64,000 bases of DNA from a bacterium (GTDB lineage: Bacteria > Bacillota > Bacilli > Lactobacillales > Streptococcaceae). Positions within the stretch are counted from its first letter, which is position 1. Every line of letters begins with the position of its first letter. Both the position numbers and the translations under genes were made by a program. The DNA is taken from the NCBI GenBank assembly GCA_905221545.1, contig CAJNDO010000007.1:72660-136659 (forward strand), given 5' to 3'. Below, piece after piece: positions 27,470-37,073 of this stretch. Below the pieces are notes generated by a model. It worked only from the letters and a program-made list of their open reading frames with translations. It searched no databases and had not been told where the DNA came from.

Positions 27470-28648
27470 TTATTTTTTAGCTTCTAGATAGTCTGCAATT
27501 GCAGCTACGTCCTTGTCTCCACGACCAGAGACATTGATGATGATAATGTCGTCTTTACTTAGTTTCGGTGCACGTTTAACTGCTTCTGCGATAGCGTGCG
27601 AACTTTCAATCGCTGGGATAATTCCTTCAGTCTTGCTGAGAAGGAGAAGAGCCTGAACAGCTTCTTCGTCTGTCGCAGCCACATATTCCACGCGACCTGA
27701 ATCTTTAAAGTAGGCGTGTTCTGGGCCAACCCCTGGATAGTCCAATCCAGCTGAGATAGAGTAAACTGGAGCTAGCTCTCCATCTTCCTTAAAGACTGCA
27801 TAAGTCTTCATGCCATCGACAATTCCGATACTACCTTTTGTCATAGTAGCTGCGTGCTTGTCCGTGTCAAGTCCATGACCAGCAGCTTCGACCCCAACCA
27901 ATTTAACTTCTTCATCAGCCACATACTGAGAAAAAGCACCGATGGCATTGGAACCACCACCTACACAGGCAATAACGTAGTCTGGTAAACGACCTTCTTT
28001 TTCTAAGATTTGACGGCGAGATTCTTCACTGATGATCTTTTGGAATTCATGAACAATTGTAGGATAAGGATGAGGGCCTACAGCAGATCCCAAAACGTAG
28101 AAGGCTTCAAGGTCATTCATCCATGCTCCAAAGGCTGCATCTACCGCATCCTTGAGAGTTCGTGTCCCTGTTTCAACTGCGTGAACAGTTGCTCCCATCA
28201 TCTCCATGCGGAAGACATTGAGACGTTGACGCTCCACATCCTCTGCCCCCATATAGACATCACAAGCCATACCAAACTTGGCTGCAGCCGCTGCTGTCGC
28301 AACACCATGTTGACCAGCTCCTGTTTCTGCGATCACTCGCTTTTTGCCCATTCGTTTGGCAAGAAGGATTTGACCCAGAACGTTGTTTAGTTTGTGTGAA
28401 CCAAGGTGGTTAAGATCTTCACGTTTGAGATAAATCTTAGCACCACCTAGGTGGTCTGTCAGACTTTCCGCAAAATAAAGCGGTGTTTCGCGACCTGAAT
28501 AGTCTTTTAAGTAATGGCGAAACTCTGCCAAAAACTCTGGATCATCCTTGTACTTGTCAAATGTCACTTCCAACTCATCCAACAAAGCCTGAATCGGCTC
28601 CGGTACAAAACTACCACCAAATTGTCCAAAATAACCTTTAGTTGTCAT
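27470..28648 (-). CDS. trpB2: Second tryptophan synthase beta subunit, stand-alone
   Basis: A 392-residue TrpB with an intact active site: Lys86 in [36 protein letters not shown] and VSGRGDKD. It is clearly different from the operon copy (many substitutions; [11 protein letters not shown] against [11 protein letters not shown]) and there is no second trpA, trpC or trpF beside it. It has its own Trp T-box. The best guess is an indole-scavenging enzyme that makes tryptophan from outside indole and serine; it could also compete for TrpA. The symbol is only a label for the extra copy. Confidence 0.9.
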   Translation of the reverse strand: MTTKGYFGQFGGSFVPEPIQALLDELEVTFDKYKDDPEFLAEFRHYLKDYSGRETPLYFAESLTDHLGGAKIYLKREDLNHLGSHKLNNVLGQILLAKRMGKKRVIAETGAGQHGVATAAAAAKFGMACDVYMGAEDVERQRLNVFRMEMMGATVHAVETGTRTLKDAVDAAFGAWMNDLEAFYVLGSAVGPHPYPTIVHEFQKIISEESRRQILEKEGRLPDYVIACVGGGSNAIGAFSQYVADEEVKLVGVEAAGHGLDTDKHAATMTKGSIGIVDGMKTYAVFKEDGELAPVYSISAGLDYPGVGPEHAYFKDSGRVEYVAATDEEAVQALLLLSKTEGIIPAIESSHAIAEAVKRAPKLSKDDIIIINVSGRGDKDVAAIADYLEAKK

Positions 28649-28685
28649 AAAATTTTTCCTCTTTCAGTATTGATTTCAAGATATG

Positions 28686-28937
28686 AAAAAGCCCACACAC
28701 AGAAAATAATCTGTGTGAGGGCGTTAGTAACGCGGTGCCACCTCAATTATAAAGGGACTATTCCCCTTTACATCTCTACCTTGTCTAACAACAAGTTGCA
28801 CTGTAAGGTGTGCGCACCGAATTTTCATTGTTTCAAATTCATTTTTAAAATCAGCCCACTTTCACTACTTCCAACCACCTGTTCACAATTACCACAGGCT
28901 CCCTGAAGATCAAAAATAGTTACTTTTCTGATTTGTT
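28686..28937 (-). promoter_or_regulatory. Tryptophan T-box leader of trpB2
   Basis: Same plan as the trpE leader: AG-containing apical stem (CAGGGAGCCTGTGG), specifier UGG at 28856-28858 followed by G, T-box AGGTGGCACCGCG (28731-28743) and terminator GCCCTCACACAGA / TCTGTGTGTGGGC at 28691-28722 with a run of five T. It is independent in sequence from the other leader except in the conserved core. Confidence 0.9.
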
Positions 28938-28943
28938 GAACTT

Positions 28944-28972
28944 ATTTTAATACTTTGTTTTTTCTTTGTCAA
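28944..28972 (-). promoter_or_regulatory. Promoter of the trpB2 T-box transcript
   Basis: On the minus strand TTGACA, 17 bases, TAAAAT: a strong consensus promoter that would start the leader near 28937. Confidence 0.85.
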
Positions 28973-28979
28973 GACTTTT

Positions 28980-30209
28980 TTACGATTTTTTTGATAAAGT
29001 TAGCACTTTTTCAGAAACTGTTTTGAAAGTCTCAATGATATAGTCTACTTCTTCATCGCTTAGTTTAGTATGAAGAGGGAGCGTAATTTCATTTTCAAAG
29101 AAGGCATAGGCCTTAGGATAATTCGCCATATCAAAGCCAAGATTCTTATAGGCTGTTAAGAGAGGAAGCGGTTTATAGTGTACGTTACTTGCAATTCCTG
29201 CTTTAGCCAATTCTTGGATGATAAGGTTGCGTTCTTCTATGCTTGCTCCTTCTACATGGGTGATGTAGAGGTGGCGTGAAGATTCGACAGTATCAGTCTT
29301 GTGTGCCAATGGACGAATGCGAGAACCTGCAAAACCTCGATCATAGCGGTCCACGATGTCTTTACGACGTTCTAGCAAACCAGGATAACGATCCAATTGT
29401 ACCAAACCAAGTGACGCCATGATATCGGTCATATTGCACTTGTAGGCTGGTGTGACGATATCGTATTCCCAAGAACCCAGTTGCATCTTGGCAAGAGCAT
29501 CTTTAGTTTGACCATGAAGGGAAAGGATTTGGAATTCCTTGTACATTTCTTCGTCATCAATCGCTGGATTGGACTTCCAAGTGGCACTTCCACCCTCAGC
29601 AGTTGTAAAGTTCTTGACGGCATGGAATGAGAAGGAAGTAAAGTCAGCGATAGAACCAGCTGGTTGCCCTTTATAAGTTGATCCCAAAGCATGGGCACTA
29701 TCAGAGACAATCACAATACGATTAAAGGCCTTTTGCCACTTGCTTGAAGCAGTAAAGAGGTCACGTTTCTTCGCCACAACTTGGAACAAACGGTCATAGT
29801 CGCACACAATCCCCGCAAGCTCAACCGGAATAATCACCTTAGTCTTTTCAGTAATGGCTTGCTCAAGAAGGTCATAGTCCATCTCAAAAGTATCTGCTTG
29901 GATATCTACCATGACAGGTGTTGCTCCCACGTGCGTAATAACACTACATGAAGCTGTATAGGTCATAGCTGGAACAATGACTTCGTCACCAGGACCCACT
30001 CCCAAGACACGCAAAATCAATTCAAGAGCGGCAGTTGCAGAGTTAAGGCAGACAGTCTTAGGCGTCTGTGTATATTGAGACAAGCGACGCTCCAGTTCTT
30101 TTGTCTTCGGACCTGTTGTGATCCAACCAGAACGCAGGGTATCCGCTACTTCAGCAATTTCTGCTTCTGTAATATCGGGTGGTGAAAATGGAATATTGTA
30201 ATTTGGCAT
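28980..30209 (-). CDS. DegT/DnrJ/EryC1/StrS sugar aminotransferase
   Basis: A 409-residue PLP enzyme of nucleotide-sugar metabolism; the PLP lysine is in FHAVKNFTTAEGG and the Asp in VSDSAHALG. From recalled pneumococcal work, the equivalent gene beside a sugar-phosphate transferase makes UDP-AATGal, the first sugar of teichoic acid; I infer the same here. AAAGGAG eight bases before MPNYNIPF decides the start over one nine codons upstream. It is 42 bases after the transferase gene. Confidence 0.85.
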   Translation of the reverse strand: MPNYNIPFSPPDITEAEIAEVADTLRSGWITTGPKTKELERRLSQYTQTPKTVCLNSATAALELILRVLGVGPGDEVIVPAMTYTASCSVITHVGATPVMVDIQADTFEMDYDLLEQAITEKTKVIIPVELAGIVCDYDRLFQVVAKKRDLFTASSKWQKAFNRIVIVSDSAHALGSTYKGQPAGSIADFTSFSFHAVKNFTTAEGGSATWKSNPAIDDEEMYKEFQILSLHGQTKDALAKMQLGSWEYDIVTPAYKCNMTDIMASLGLVQLDRYPGLLERRKDIVDRYDRGFAGSRIRPLAHKTDTVESSRHLYITHVEGASIEERNLIIQELAKAGIASNVHYKPLPLLTAYKNLGFDMANYPKAYAFFENEITLPLHTKLSDEEVDYIIETFKTVSEKVLTLSKKS

Positions 30210-30251
30210 TGATTTGCTCCTTTTATCTGTACTCATTTTCTCATGACTACT

Positions 30252-30944
30252 TTATTTTAGCACTTCAAACACGGTTTGAAACATGATTTTGATGTCTCCA
30301 AGGAAACTAAATTCTCGGAGATAGGCGAGGTTATAGCGCATCTTTTCAGGAAGAACATGCTCTACATAGGCTTGGTCAACTGATAGGCCTTTTTCGGTCA
30401 TTTGACTGATGATGGTGTCCTCATCCTTGTAGTTGATGCTGGCTGGAGAGGTAATCCCTGCTGGCAAAAGCAAGGTCGCCATCATTTCAGGGCTATACTG
30501 CTCTGTGTAGCGTGGCACTTCAGGTCGTGTACCGACAAAGGACATTTCGCCTTTAAGGACATTGACCAGCTGAGGCAGTTCATCCAAACGCACACGGCGG
30601 ATAAAATTGCCAACCTTGGTAATGCGGCTATCGTTAGCAGAAGTCACCAAACTTCCTTTTTTGTCTGCATCCGTCACCATGGTACGGAACTTCCAAATCT
30701 TGAAAGGTCGATTGTACTGGGTCACGCGCTCTTGCTTGTAAATCACTGGCCCCTTGCTATCCAACTTGATCCAAATGCTCAAAATGAGAAAGATGGGAGA
30801 GGTCAGAACCAGTACAACCAAGGCCAAAACCCAGTCCAAACAACGCTTGAAAATCAGCGAACCCTTCCTTTTAGAGACAAGCTGGTAGTAAGACTCAACC
30901 TCGCTTGATTGCATTTCCACGGGCAAGTCGTCCCATTTCAGCAT
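30252..30944 (-). CDS. Undecaprenyl-phosphate sugar-phosphotransferase
   Basis: A 230-residue initiating glycosyl-phosphate transferase: a membrane segment at about residues 35-60, then KFRTM, RRVRLDELPQL with the Asp-Glu pair, and FVGTRPEVP. It puts a sugar-1-phosphate on the lipid carrier. Next to the aminotransferase it probably loads AATGal for teichoic acid chains rather than capsule. AAAGGAG lies seven bases before ATG. Confidence 0.87.
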   Translation of the reverse strand: MLKWDDLPVEMQSSEVESYYQLVSKRKGSLIFKRCLDWVLALVVLVLTSPIFLILSIWIKLDSKGPVIYKQERVTQYNRPFKIWKFRTMVTDADKKGSLVTSANDSRITKVGNFIRRVRLDELPQLVNVLKGEMSFVGTRPEVPRYTEQYSPEMMATLLLPAGITSPASINYKDEDTIISQMTEKGLSVDQAYVEHVLPEKMRYNLAYLREFSFLGDIKIMFQTVFEVLK

Positions 30945-31049
30945 GCTGTTTCTCCTTTGTTTTTATTATACTATTTGTCAACATTTTTCATTATACCACA
31001 AAATGGAAAAGGCGGTGAAAGAAATCTGTAATTTGAAGGATTTCCTTCT

Positions 31050-31077
31050 TATGCTCAATGGAAATCAAAGAGTATTA
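31050..31077 (+). repeat. Minimal BOX-like remnant (boxA start joined to boxC end)
   Basis: TATGCTCAATGGAAATCAAA then GAGTATTA: 23 bases like the start of boxA directly joined to the last bases of boxC, with everything between missing. The final TTA is also the stop codon of the ABC gene on the minus strand, much as the full BOX at 9286-9392 shares its end with the queF stop. Confidence 0.5.
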
Positions 31078-32817
31078 GGACATTGCCCCTGCCTGCAAGC
31101 TATACATCTTGCGATAGATTCCTCCCAAGTCCAAGAGTTCCTCATGGGTTCCGCTCTCGATAATGCGTCCCTTGTCCAAAACATAGATACAGTTAGCGTC
31201 TTGGATGGTAGAAAGGCGGTGGGCGATGGCAATGGTTGTCCGCCCTTGTCTCATCTTGGCCAGAGAAGCTTGAACCAAGCTTTCTGTTTCAGAGTCAATA
31301 TTAGCTGTCGCTTCATCCAAAATCAGAATTTTAGGCTGGCTGGCGACTGTTCTAGCAAAGGCAAGAAGCTGACGCTGACCAGTAGAGAAGCTCGAACCAC
31401 GCTCGGAAACAGGGGCGTCATAACCCAGCGGAAGGTCCTGAATAAAGGAATCTGCATCAACAAAGGCAGCCGCAGCCTGAACCTGCTCGTCACTGATATC
31501 TTGGTACATGGCAATATTGGACTTGATGGTCCCATGATAGAGGAAGGGATCCTGCAAGACTAGACCGATATTTTTTCTCAACTCTTCCTGACTGTAGTCT
31601 CTAATATCCACACCATCCAAGAGAACTCGCCCTGACTGAAATTCATAAAAGCGCATGAGGACATTGATGATCGAAGATTTCCCTGAACCTGTATGGCCCA
31701 CAAAGGCAATGGTCTCACCCTTGTTAACCGAAAAGGAAATGTCATCCAGAATCTGGTGCTTGCCATCATAAGAGAAACACACATGTTCAAAACGGATATT
31801 GCCTTCTTGGACTTTGGCTTGCCCATCTTTTTGAAGAGGCTCATAGGTCTTCTCGTCAATCAAGGCAAAGACACGGCCTGCAGACACCATGGACGTTTGA
31901 AGGGTTGAAAAGTTTTGCGTCACCTCAATTAAGGGATCAAAGAGACGATTGATGTACTGGATAAAGGCATACATGGTTCCTGCCGTTATCCCGATAGAAA
32001 GACCACGATAGCCAAAATAGGCCATCAAGACTGCATAACCCAGAAGTTTCAGTAAACTCATGGCAGGTCGCAAAAAGAGGGCATCCAAGGCTACAGAACG
32101 ATTGGCATAGACCAAGTGTTCTTGGTTAATCTCATCAAATTCTGCCTGCAGGCGCTTCTCTTGATTAAAGGCCTGGATAATCCTGATTCCTTCGATATTT
32201 TCTGCCAGCTTACTATTGATATCTGACAAGAGACTTCTAGTTTTCTCGATGATTTTGACTGACTTTTTCCGATAGAGATTGACCAAAAGAAAAATCAAGG
32301 GAAGAAAGAGCAAGACTAAAGCTGTCAAACGGAAATCCAACACCAACATGGTATAAAGGGTTGTCAGAAAGATGAAAACTGCTGAGATAAAGCTGGACAA
32401 AATTCCCGAAAACATATCACTGATGGTTTCGGTATCATTTGTCAAACGAGAGACGATGGAGCCTGCTGGTGTCTTATCAAAATAAGACATACCCAGTTTT
32501 TCCATATTGGCAAAGGCATCGCGACGAATATCTCTAACAATGCTGTAAGACACGCGCGCAAAGAGAAGATTGCCGACATACTGGACCAGAGTTTGCAGGA
32601 TATAGAGGCCATAGTAAGCCAGCAAAACGGTCACAGCTAGTTGGTTAAGATTGCTCAGATACTGGTCGATAAAGTGGGAAGCCACGAGAGGAATGACACT
32701 TTTAATAACCGTCGTCGCTAGGAGAAAACTGAGTGCCAAAAAGGTCAGGAGGCCATAAGGCTTGAGATAGGACATCAAGCGCTTCAATACAGCCCATTGT
32801 TCTTTCTTATTCTGCAT
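31075..32817 (-). CDS. Heterodimeric ABC exporter, subunit with catalytic Walker B
   Basis: A 580-residue exporter half: six membrane segments in the first 310 residues, then Walker A GHTGSGKSS, a degenerate signature FSTGQRQLLAFAR and an intact Walker B ILILDEATANID. Its partner upstream shows the opposite pattern, the mark of LmrCD/BmrCD-type heterodimers with one dead site. Starts inside the last codons of its partner (11-base overlap). Cargo unknown; drugs or lipids are likely. Confidence 0.9.
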   Translation of the reverse strand: MQNKKEQWAVLKRLMSYLKPYGLLTFLALSFLLATTVIKSVIPLVASHFIDQYLSNLNQLAVTVLLAYYGLYILQTLVQYVGNLLFARVSYSIVRDIRRDAFANMEKLGMSYFDKTPAGSIVSRLTNDTETISDMFSGILSSFISAVFIFLTTLYTMLVLDFRLTALVLLFLPLIFLLVNLYRKKSVKIIEKTRSLLSDINSKLAENIEGIRIIQAFNQEKRLQAEFDEINQEHLVYANRSVALDALFLRPAMSLLKLLGYAVLMAYFGYRGLSIGITAGTMYAFIQYINRLFDPLIEVTQNFSTLQTSMVSAGRVFALIDEKTYEPLQKDGQAKVQEGNIRFEHVCFSYDGKHQILDDISFSVNKGETIAFVGHTGSGKSSIINVLMRFYEFQSGRVLLDGVDIRDYSQEELRKNIGLVLQDPFLYHGTIKSNIAMYQDISDEQVQAAAAFVDADSFIQDLPLGYDAPVSERGSSFSTGQRQLLAFARTVASQPKILILDEATANIDSETESLVQASLAKMRQGRTTIAIAHRLSTIQDANCIYVLDKGRIIESGTHEELLDLGGIYRKMYSLQAGAMS

Positions 32818-34552
32818 CTTCTTCTCCTTTCATTTCCAACTGCTGAGACTGATAGGTTTGGGCATACCAGCCATCCAGGGCTAGCAAGTCTTCGTGCCTG
32901 CCTCGTTCGATAATTTGACCATTTTGTAGAACCAAGATTAAATCTGCATGGACTACCGCACTCAGGCGATGAGCCGTAATAATGGTTGTCTTGTCCTTTC
33001 GTGTCTCCTTGAGGTTGTCGATAATCGCATACTCTGTCTTGGCATCCACGGCCGACAAGGAATCATCTAAAATCAAGATTTCAGGGTCTAAAATCATAGC
33101 CCGACTCATAGCCAGACGTTGCTTTTGCCCACCAGAAAGACTGACTCCCTTTTCACCAATCAGCGTATCAAATCCCTGAGGCATGGCTACAATGTCTTGA
33201 TATACTTGAGCTAGCTTGGTCGCTTCCTCGACCGCTGAAAGGGGCAAGTTAGGGTTGGAAAAGCGGATATTGTCTAAGATAGAGGTCGCAAAGAGAAACT
33301 GGTCCTGAGGAACATAGCCTATAAGACTACGAAGATCTGTCAGACGATAGTGGCGAATATCATGACCATTTAGGTAAATAGCTCCCTTATCTACATCGTA
33401 TTCACGCAAGAGGAGCTTAATCAAGGACGTTTTCCCAGAGCCTGTCTGTCCGACCAAGCCCAGAGTTTGCCCTTTTTCTAAACTAAAGTGAATATCCGTC
33501 AGTGTTTCCTCATTTTCAAAGGCAAAGCTGTCAATATCGTACTCCAAACGCCCATTATCAATACCATCTAAAGGAAACTCGGGGTCTTTTACTGGAGATT
33601 CCTGAGACAAAAGTTCCTCAATCCGCTGGTAAGAAACCTTTCCTCGCTGAGTGATATTAAAGAGGAAGCCAACGGCCATAAGAGGCCAGACCAACATATC
33701 CAAGTAACTGATAAAGGTGACTAGATTCCCAACGGTGATTTGCCCTTCCTGAACCATCAAGGAACCGACCAAAAGCGTTAAAACATAGGATGAACCAACA
33801 AATAAGAGAACCATAGGGTCAAAGAGACTATCGTATTTCATGGTTTGGAGATTCTTTTGGAAGGTCAATTCATTGACTGCATGGAAAGACTTCAACTCGT
33901 CCGCCTGGTAACCGAAAGACTTGGTCACTTTGATACCTGATACAGACTCCTGCACCTTGTTATTGAGTTCAGAAAAGGTAGCTTGGGACTCTCCAAAGGC
34001 TCTGTGAGTCTTTCTACCTAGACGACTGGTCGCATAGGCCATGAAAGGCAGGGGAAGAATGGCAACCAAGGTCATTTGCCAAGAGATACTAAAAAGCATG
34101 GTCAGCAAAGTCACTAAAGCTGTGATGGAGGCATCCACCGCAGACATGACTCCGCCACCTGCGAGACGAGTTAAGGCATTGATATCGTTGGTGGCATGTG
34201 CCATCAGGTCCCCCGTCCGATAGGTTTGATAAAAGGCTGGAGACATTTTTGTGAGATGCTCAAACAAGCGAGACCGCATAATCTGCCCCAAACGGTAGGA
34301 AGTCCCAAGGATATACATCCGCCACACATAGCGTAGATAGTACATTCCAAAGGCCGCAAGTAGCAAGTAAAATAGGTCAAGAAGGAGGTCCTGCTGGGTT
34401 AATTGCCCCGATGTGATGGCATCAATGACCCGCCCCATGACCATAGGGGGAATGAGATTGAGGACGGAAACCAAGACCAGGGCCACAATTCCGACTAGAT
34501 AACGGCGCTTTTCTAACTTGAAAAACCACCAGAGTTTTTGAATAATGGACAT
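32807..34552 (-). CDS. Heterodimeric ABC exporter, subunit with degenerate Walker B
   Basis: A 581-residue exporter half with six membrane segments, Walker A GQTGSGKTS, intact signature LSGGQKQRLAMSR, but Walker B ILILDDSLSAVD, where Asp replaces the catalytic Glu. It completes the asymmetric pair with the next gene. The start MSIIQKLWW has GGGA four bases ahead; an earlier in-frame start seven codons upstream lacks one. Confidence 0.9.
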   Translation of the reverse strand: MSIIQKLWWFFKLEKRRYLVGIVALVLVSVLNLIPPMVMGRVIDAITSGQLTQQDLLLDLFYLLLAAFGMYYLRYVWRMYILGTSYRLGQIMRSRLFEHLTKMSPAFYQTYRTGDLMAHATNDINALTRLAGGGVMSAVDASITALVTLLTMLFSISWQMTLVAILPLPFMAYATSRLGRKTHRAFGESQATFSELNNKVQESVSGIKVTKSFGYQADELKSFHAVNELTFQKNLQTMKYDSLFDPMVLLFVGSSYVLTLLVGSLMVQEGQITVGNLVTFISYLDMLVWPLMAVGFLFNITQRGKVSYQRIEELLSQESPVKDPEFPLDGIDNGRLEYDIDSFAFENEETLTDIHFSLEKGQTLGLVGQTGSGKTSLIKLLLREYDVDKGAIYLNGHDIRHYRLTDLRSLIGYVPQDQFLFATSILDNIRFSNPNLPLSAVEEATKLAQVYQDIVAMPQGFDTLIGEKGVSLSGGQKQRLAMSRAMILDPEILILDDSLSAVDAKTEYAIIDNLKETRKDKTTIITAHRLSAVVHADLILVLQNGQIIERGRHEDLLALDGWYAQTYQSQQLEMKGEEDAE

Positions 34553-34606
34553 AACATCCCTTTCTGATTGCAAATGGAAACCTGAGGCAGAGACCCCAGG
34601 TTTTTC

Positions 34607-35242
34607 TTATTCATAGGTTACGACTGAGACGACACCCTTGTCATACTCAGCGATAAAGATATTGGCTACATTTTCATGCCCTTGTTTGCTGAGGTTATCA
34701 AGCAGCCACTCTTCGCTACGACCAATCGATTCCAAAACATCGACTTGGATCACACCGTCAGTCACAACTGGATACTTAGGATTTTCATCTCCCATTTGAA
34801 CTACGATGAGTTGGCCATTTTGCTCCTGCACAGCTCGTTTAACTTGCTTCATCTGGAAAATCCCTTGGCTACGAAGTTTGAGGGCTACATCCGCTGCAGA
34901 CAAGCCAACTGAACGACAGGCTTCTGGGTCAATCTTCCCATTTTTAATGAGGAGAGTTGGTTTTCCATCAATCAAGCGTTTCACAAAACGAACATTGTTA
35001 TTGAGCCACTTGAGGGTCAAGACCAAAATCGTCCACATCATCAAAATCACTGCGTACTGGAGAATGCTAATAGAACTATTGTAAATCACCCCGCCGATGA
35101 TACCACCAAGAACATAGTTCTGAATTTGGTCTGTCGCAGAGTTAGGCGCTAGGTTTCCTTTTCCTGTCACATTGATAACAAAAACAAGAGAGAAGAGCCC
35201 CAAGGCCAGTTTGATTAAAATTTCCATATAGTTGAGTGTCAT
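34607..35242 (-). CDS. DUF421 (YetF-like) membrane protein
   Basis: A 211-residue protein with three hydrophobic segments (about 7-25, 40-60, 62-80) followed by the soluble YetF domain with the family pattern RRLIDGKPTLLIKNGKI. Function unknown. Overlaps the DUF3290 gene by four bases, a fixed pair in lactic acid bacteria, suggesting a complex. Confidence 0.85.
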   Translation of the reverse strand: MTLNYMEILIKLALGLFSLVFVINVTGKGNLAPNSATDQIQNYVLGGIIGGVIYNSSISILQYAVILMMWTILVLTLKWLNNNVRFVKRLIDGKPTLLIKNGKIDPEACRSVGLSAADVALKLRSQGIFQMKQVKRAVQEQNGQLIVVQMGDENPKYPVVTDGVIQVDVLESIGRSEEWLLDNLSKQGHENVANIFIAEYDKGVVSVVTYE

Positions 35243-35694
35243 TTGTTTACCTCCACCAATTCAATAGCGTCTGTTTGATTCAATTCTAATTTCTCTAAAA
35301 GATACTTGTCTGGTTGGCTCCCGTTCATGGCGCGGTAGAAATTTGGACCTACCTTGACAAGCGCTCCATCAGTGGCAGCTGAAGTATTAACGTAAACTTC
35401 TGATTTATCCACCCCCAAGTCTTTGGAAACAACCTCTATGAAATGAAGTGAGGTTTGAAATTGATTGTTAGAGGCTTGATTGGTCTGGTATTTTGAGATT
35501 GTTACCAAAAGCATGGCTACCAAGGTCAAGGCCAAAATCATGACCAATTCCCGAAACTTAGTCCCCTTTTTATCTCGATAAGCCTTAAAAGCAAAAAATC
35601 CTGTGATAGCTAGGAGCACAATCCCAAAGCCAATCATGATTCCATTTTGTTGACTGATTTGGCTAAGCACATAGTCATATGAGTAAAATTTCAT
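35239..35694 (-). CDS. DUF3290 membrane protein
   Basis: A 151-residue protein with two hydrophobic segments (about 17-36 and 49-67) and an extracytoplasmic or cytoplasmic C-terminal half. Always found with the DUF421 partner just downstream. No known role. GAAAGGGAG lies just before its start. Confidence 0.82.
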   Translation of the reverse strand: MKFYSYDYVLSQISQQNGIMIGFGIVLLAITGFFAFKAYRDKKGTKFRELVMILALTLVAMLLVTISKYQTNQASNNQFQTSLHFIEVVSKDLGVDKSEVYVNTSAATDGALVKVGPNFYRAMNGSQPDKYLLEKLELNQTDAIELVEVNK

Positions 35695-35827
35695 TTATTT
35701 TCACTCCCTTTCATAAAATCATTCTTTATTATAAACGAAAGAGGGTGATTTTTCAAACCATACGTTGGGGAAATAGACCATTTTTTGGTATAATAAAATC
35801 TATAATCTGAATGAAAAAGGTAACTTT

Positions 35828-36655
35828 ATGAAACTTATCTCATGGAATATTGATTCCCTAAACGCTGCCCTAACTAGTGACTCAGCTCGTGCCAAATTGT
35901 CTCAAGAAGTCCTACAAACTTTGGTCGCTGAAAATGCTGATATTATCGCTATCCAAGAAACCAAGCTTTCTGCTAAGGGTCCTACAAAGAAACACTTGGA
36001 AATTTTAGAAGAACTCTTCCCAGGCTACGAAAATACGTGGCGCTCTTCCCAAGAACCTGCCCGTAAAGGCTATGCTGGTACTATGTTCCTCTATAAGAAA
36101 GAACTCACACCCACTGTCACTTTTCCAGAAATCGGTGCTCCTTCTACCATGGACTTGGAAGGCCGCATCATCACCTTGGAATTTGATGAATTTTTCGTGA
36201 CCCAAGTTTACACTCCAAACGCTGGCGACGGCCTCAAACGCTTGGAAGAACGTCAAGTCTGGGATGTCAAATATGCTGAGTATTTAGCTAAACTAGACAA
36301 AGAAAAACCAGTTCTTGCGACTGGCGACTACAATGTGGCCCACAATGAAATCGACCTTGCAAATCCTGCCAGCAACCGCCGTTCACCAGGATTTACCGAC
36401 GAGGAGCGTGCTGGATTTACCAACCTTTTAGCAACTGGATTTACGGATACCTTCCGCCACATTCATGGCGATGTTCCAGAACGCTACACTTGGTGGGCAC
36501 AACGTAGCAAAACTTCTAAAATCAACAATACAGGCTGGAGAATCGACTACTGGCTTACAAGTAACCGCATCGCTGACAAGGTAACCAAGTCTGATATGAT
36601 TGACTCTGGTGCGCGCCAAGACCACACACCCATTGTCATGGAGATTGAGCTCTAA
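35828..36655 (+). CDS. exoA: Exodeoxyribonuclease III / AP endonuclease
   Basis: A 275-residue enzyme of base-excision repair: Asn/Glu in SWNIDSLN and IQETKLS, GDYNVAHNEIDL, and the C-terminal DYWLTS...DSGARQDHTPIVMEI with the catalytic Asp-His. Matches pneumococcal ExoA in size and motifs. A promoter-like TATAAT is about 35 bases upstream of the start. Confidence 0.95.
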   Translation: MKLISWNIDSLNAALTSDSARAKLSQEVLQTLVAENADIIAIQETKLSAKGPTKKHLEILEELFPGYENTWRSSQEPARKGYAGTMFLYKKELTPTVTFPEIGAPSTMDLEGRIITLEFDEFFVTQVYTPNAGDGLKRLEERQVWDVKYAEYLAKLDKEKPVLATGDYNVAHNEIDLANPASNRRSPGFTDEERAGFTNLLATGFTDTFRHIHGDVPERYTWWAQRSKTSKINNTGWRIDYWLTSNRIADKVTKSDMIDSGARQDHTPIVMEIEL

Positions 36656-36666
36656 GGAGAAAGCTA

Positions 36667-37053
36667 ATGGACTATCAAGCTGTCATTCCTGAATTTGTAG
36701 TATCTGACCTCGAAAAGTCACGCCACTTCTACTGCGACTTGCTGGGATTTTCTGTCGAATACGAGCGTCCAGAGGAGAAATTTCTCTTCCTCTCGCTTGA
36801 AGACTGCCAACTTATGCTAGAAGAAGGTAGCACAGAAGAATTAGCCCAACTAACCTATCCTTTCGGGCGCGGTGTCAATATTTCCTTTGGCATTGAAGAT
36901 GTCCCTCAGCTCCACCAAAAACTGCTGGAAGCTGACTATCCTATCCATCGTCCGCTGACCAAAAGAGAATTTCGAGTGGGAGATAGCTTTATTTACCCTC
37001 ACGAATTTGCAGTTTTGGATCCAGATGGCTATTTTTTAAGATTTAGCGAATAG
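36667..37053 (+). CDS. VOC superfamily (glyoxalase/bleomycin-resistance-like) protein
   Basis: A 128-residue protein with two beta-alpha-beta-beta-beta units; PEFVVSDLEKSRHFYCDLLGF opens the first and FAVLDPDGYFLRF closes the second. Substrate unknown. It follows exoA by 11 bases, with AAGGAGA ahead of its ATG, and is co-transcribed with it. Confidence 0.82.
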   Translation: MDYQAVIPEFVVSDLEKSRHFYCDLLGFSVEYERPEEKFLFLSLEDCQLMLEEGSTEELAQLTYPFGRGVNISFGIEDVPQLHQKLLEADYPIHRPLTKREFRVGDSFIYPHEFAVLDPDGYFLRFSE

Positions 37054-37073
37054 AAAAAATCTTTCAAATCAGA

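Noticed and set aside
28980..30944. Start of a capsule locus
   Set aside because: Only an aminotransferase and an initiating transferase are present, with no polymerase, flippase or Wz regulators next to them; a teichoic acid role fits better.
30943..31563. 206-codon frame on the plus strand opposite an ABC exporter and the sugar transferase leader
   Set aside because: It runs antisense through the nucleotide-binding domain of a well-supported exporter, has no family resemblance and no proper ribosome binding site.
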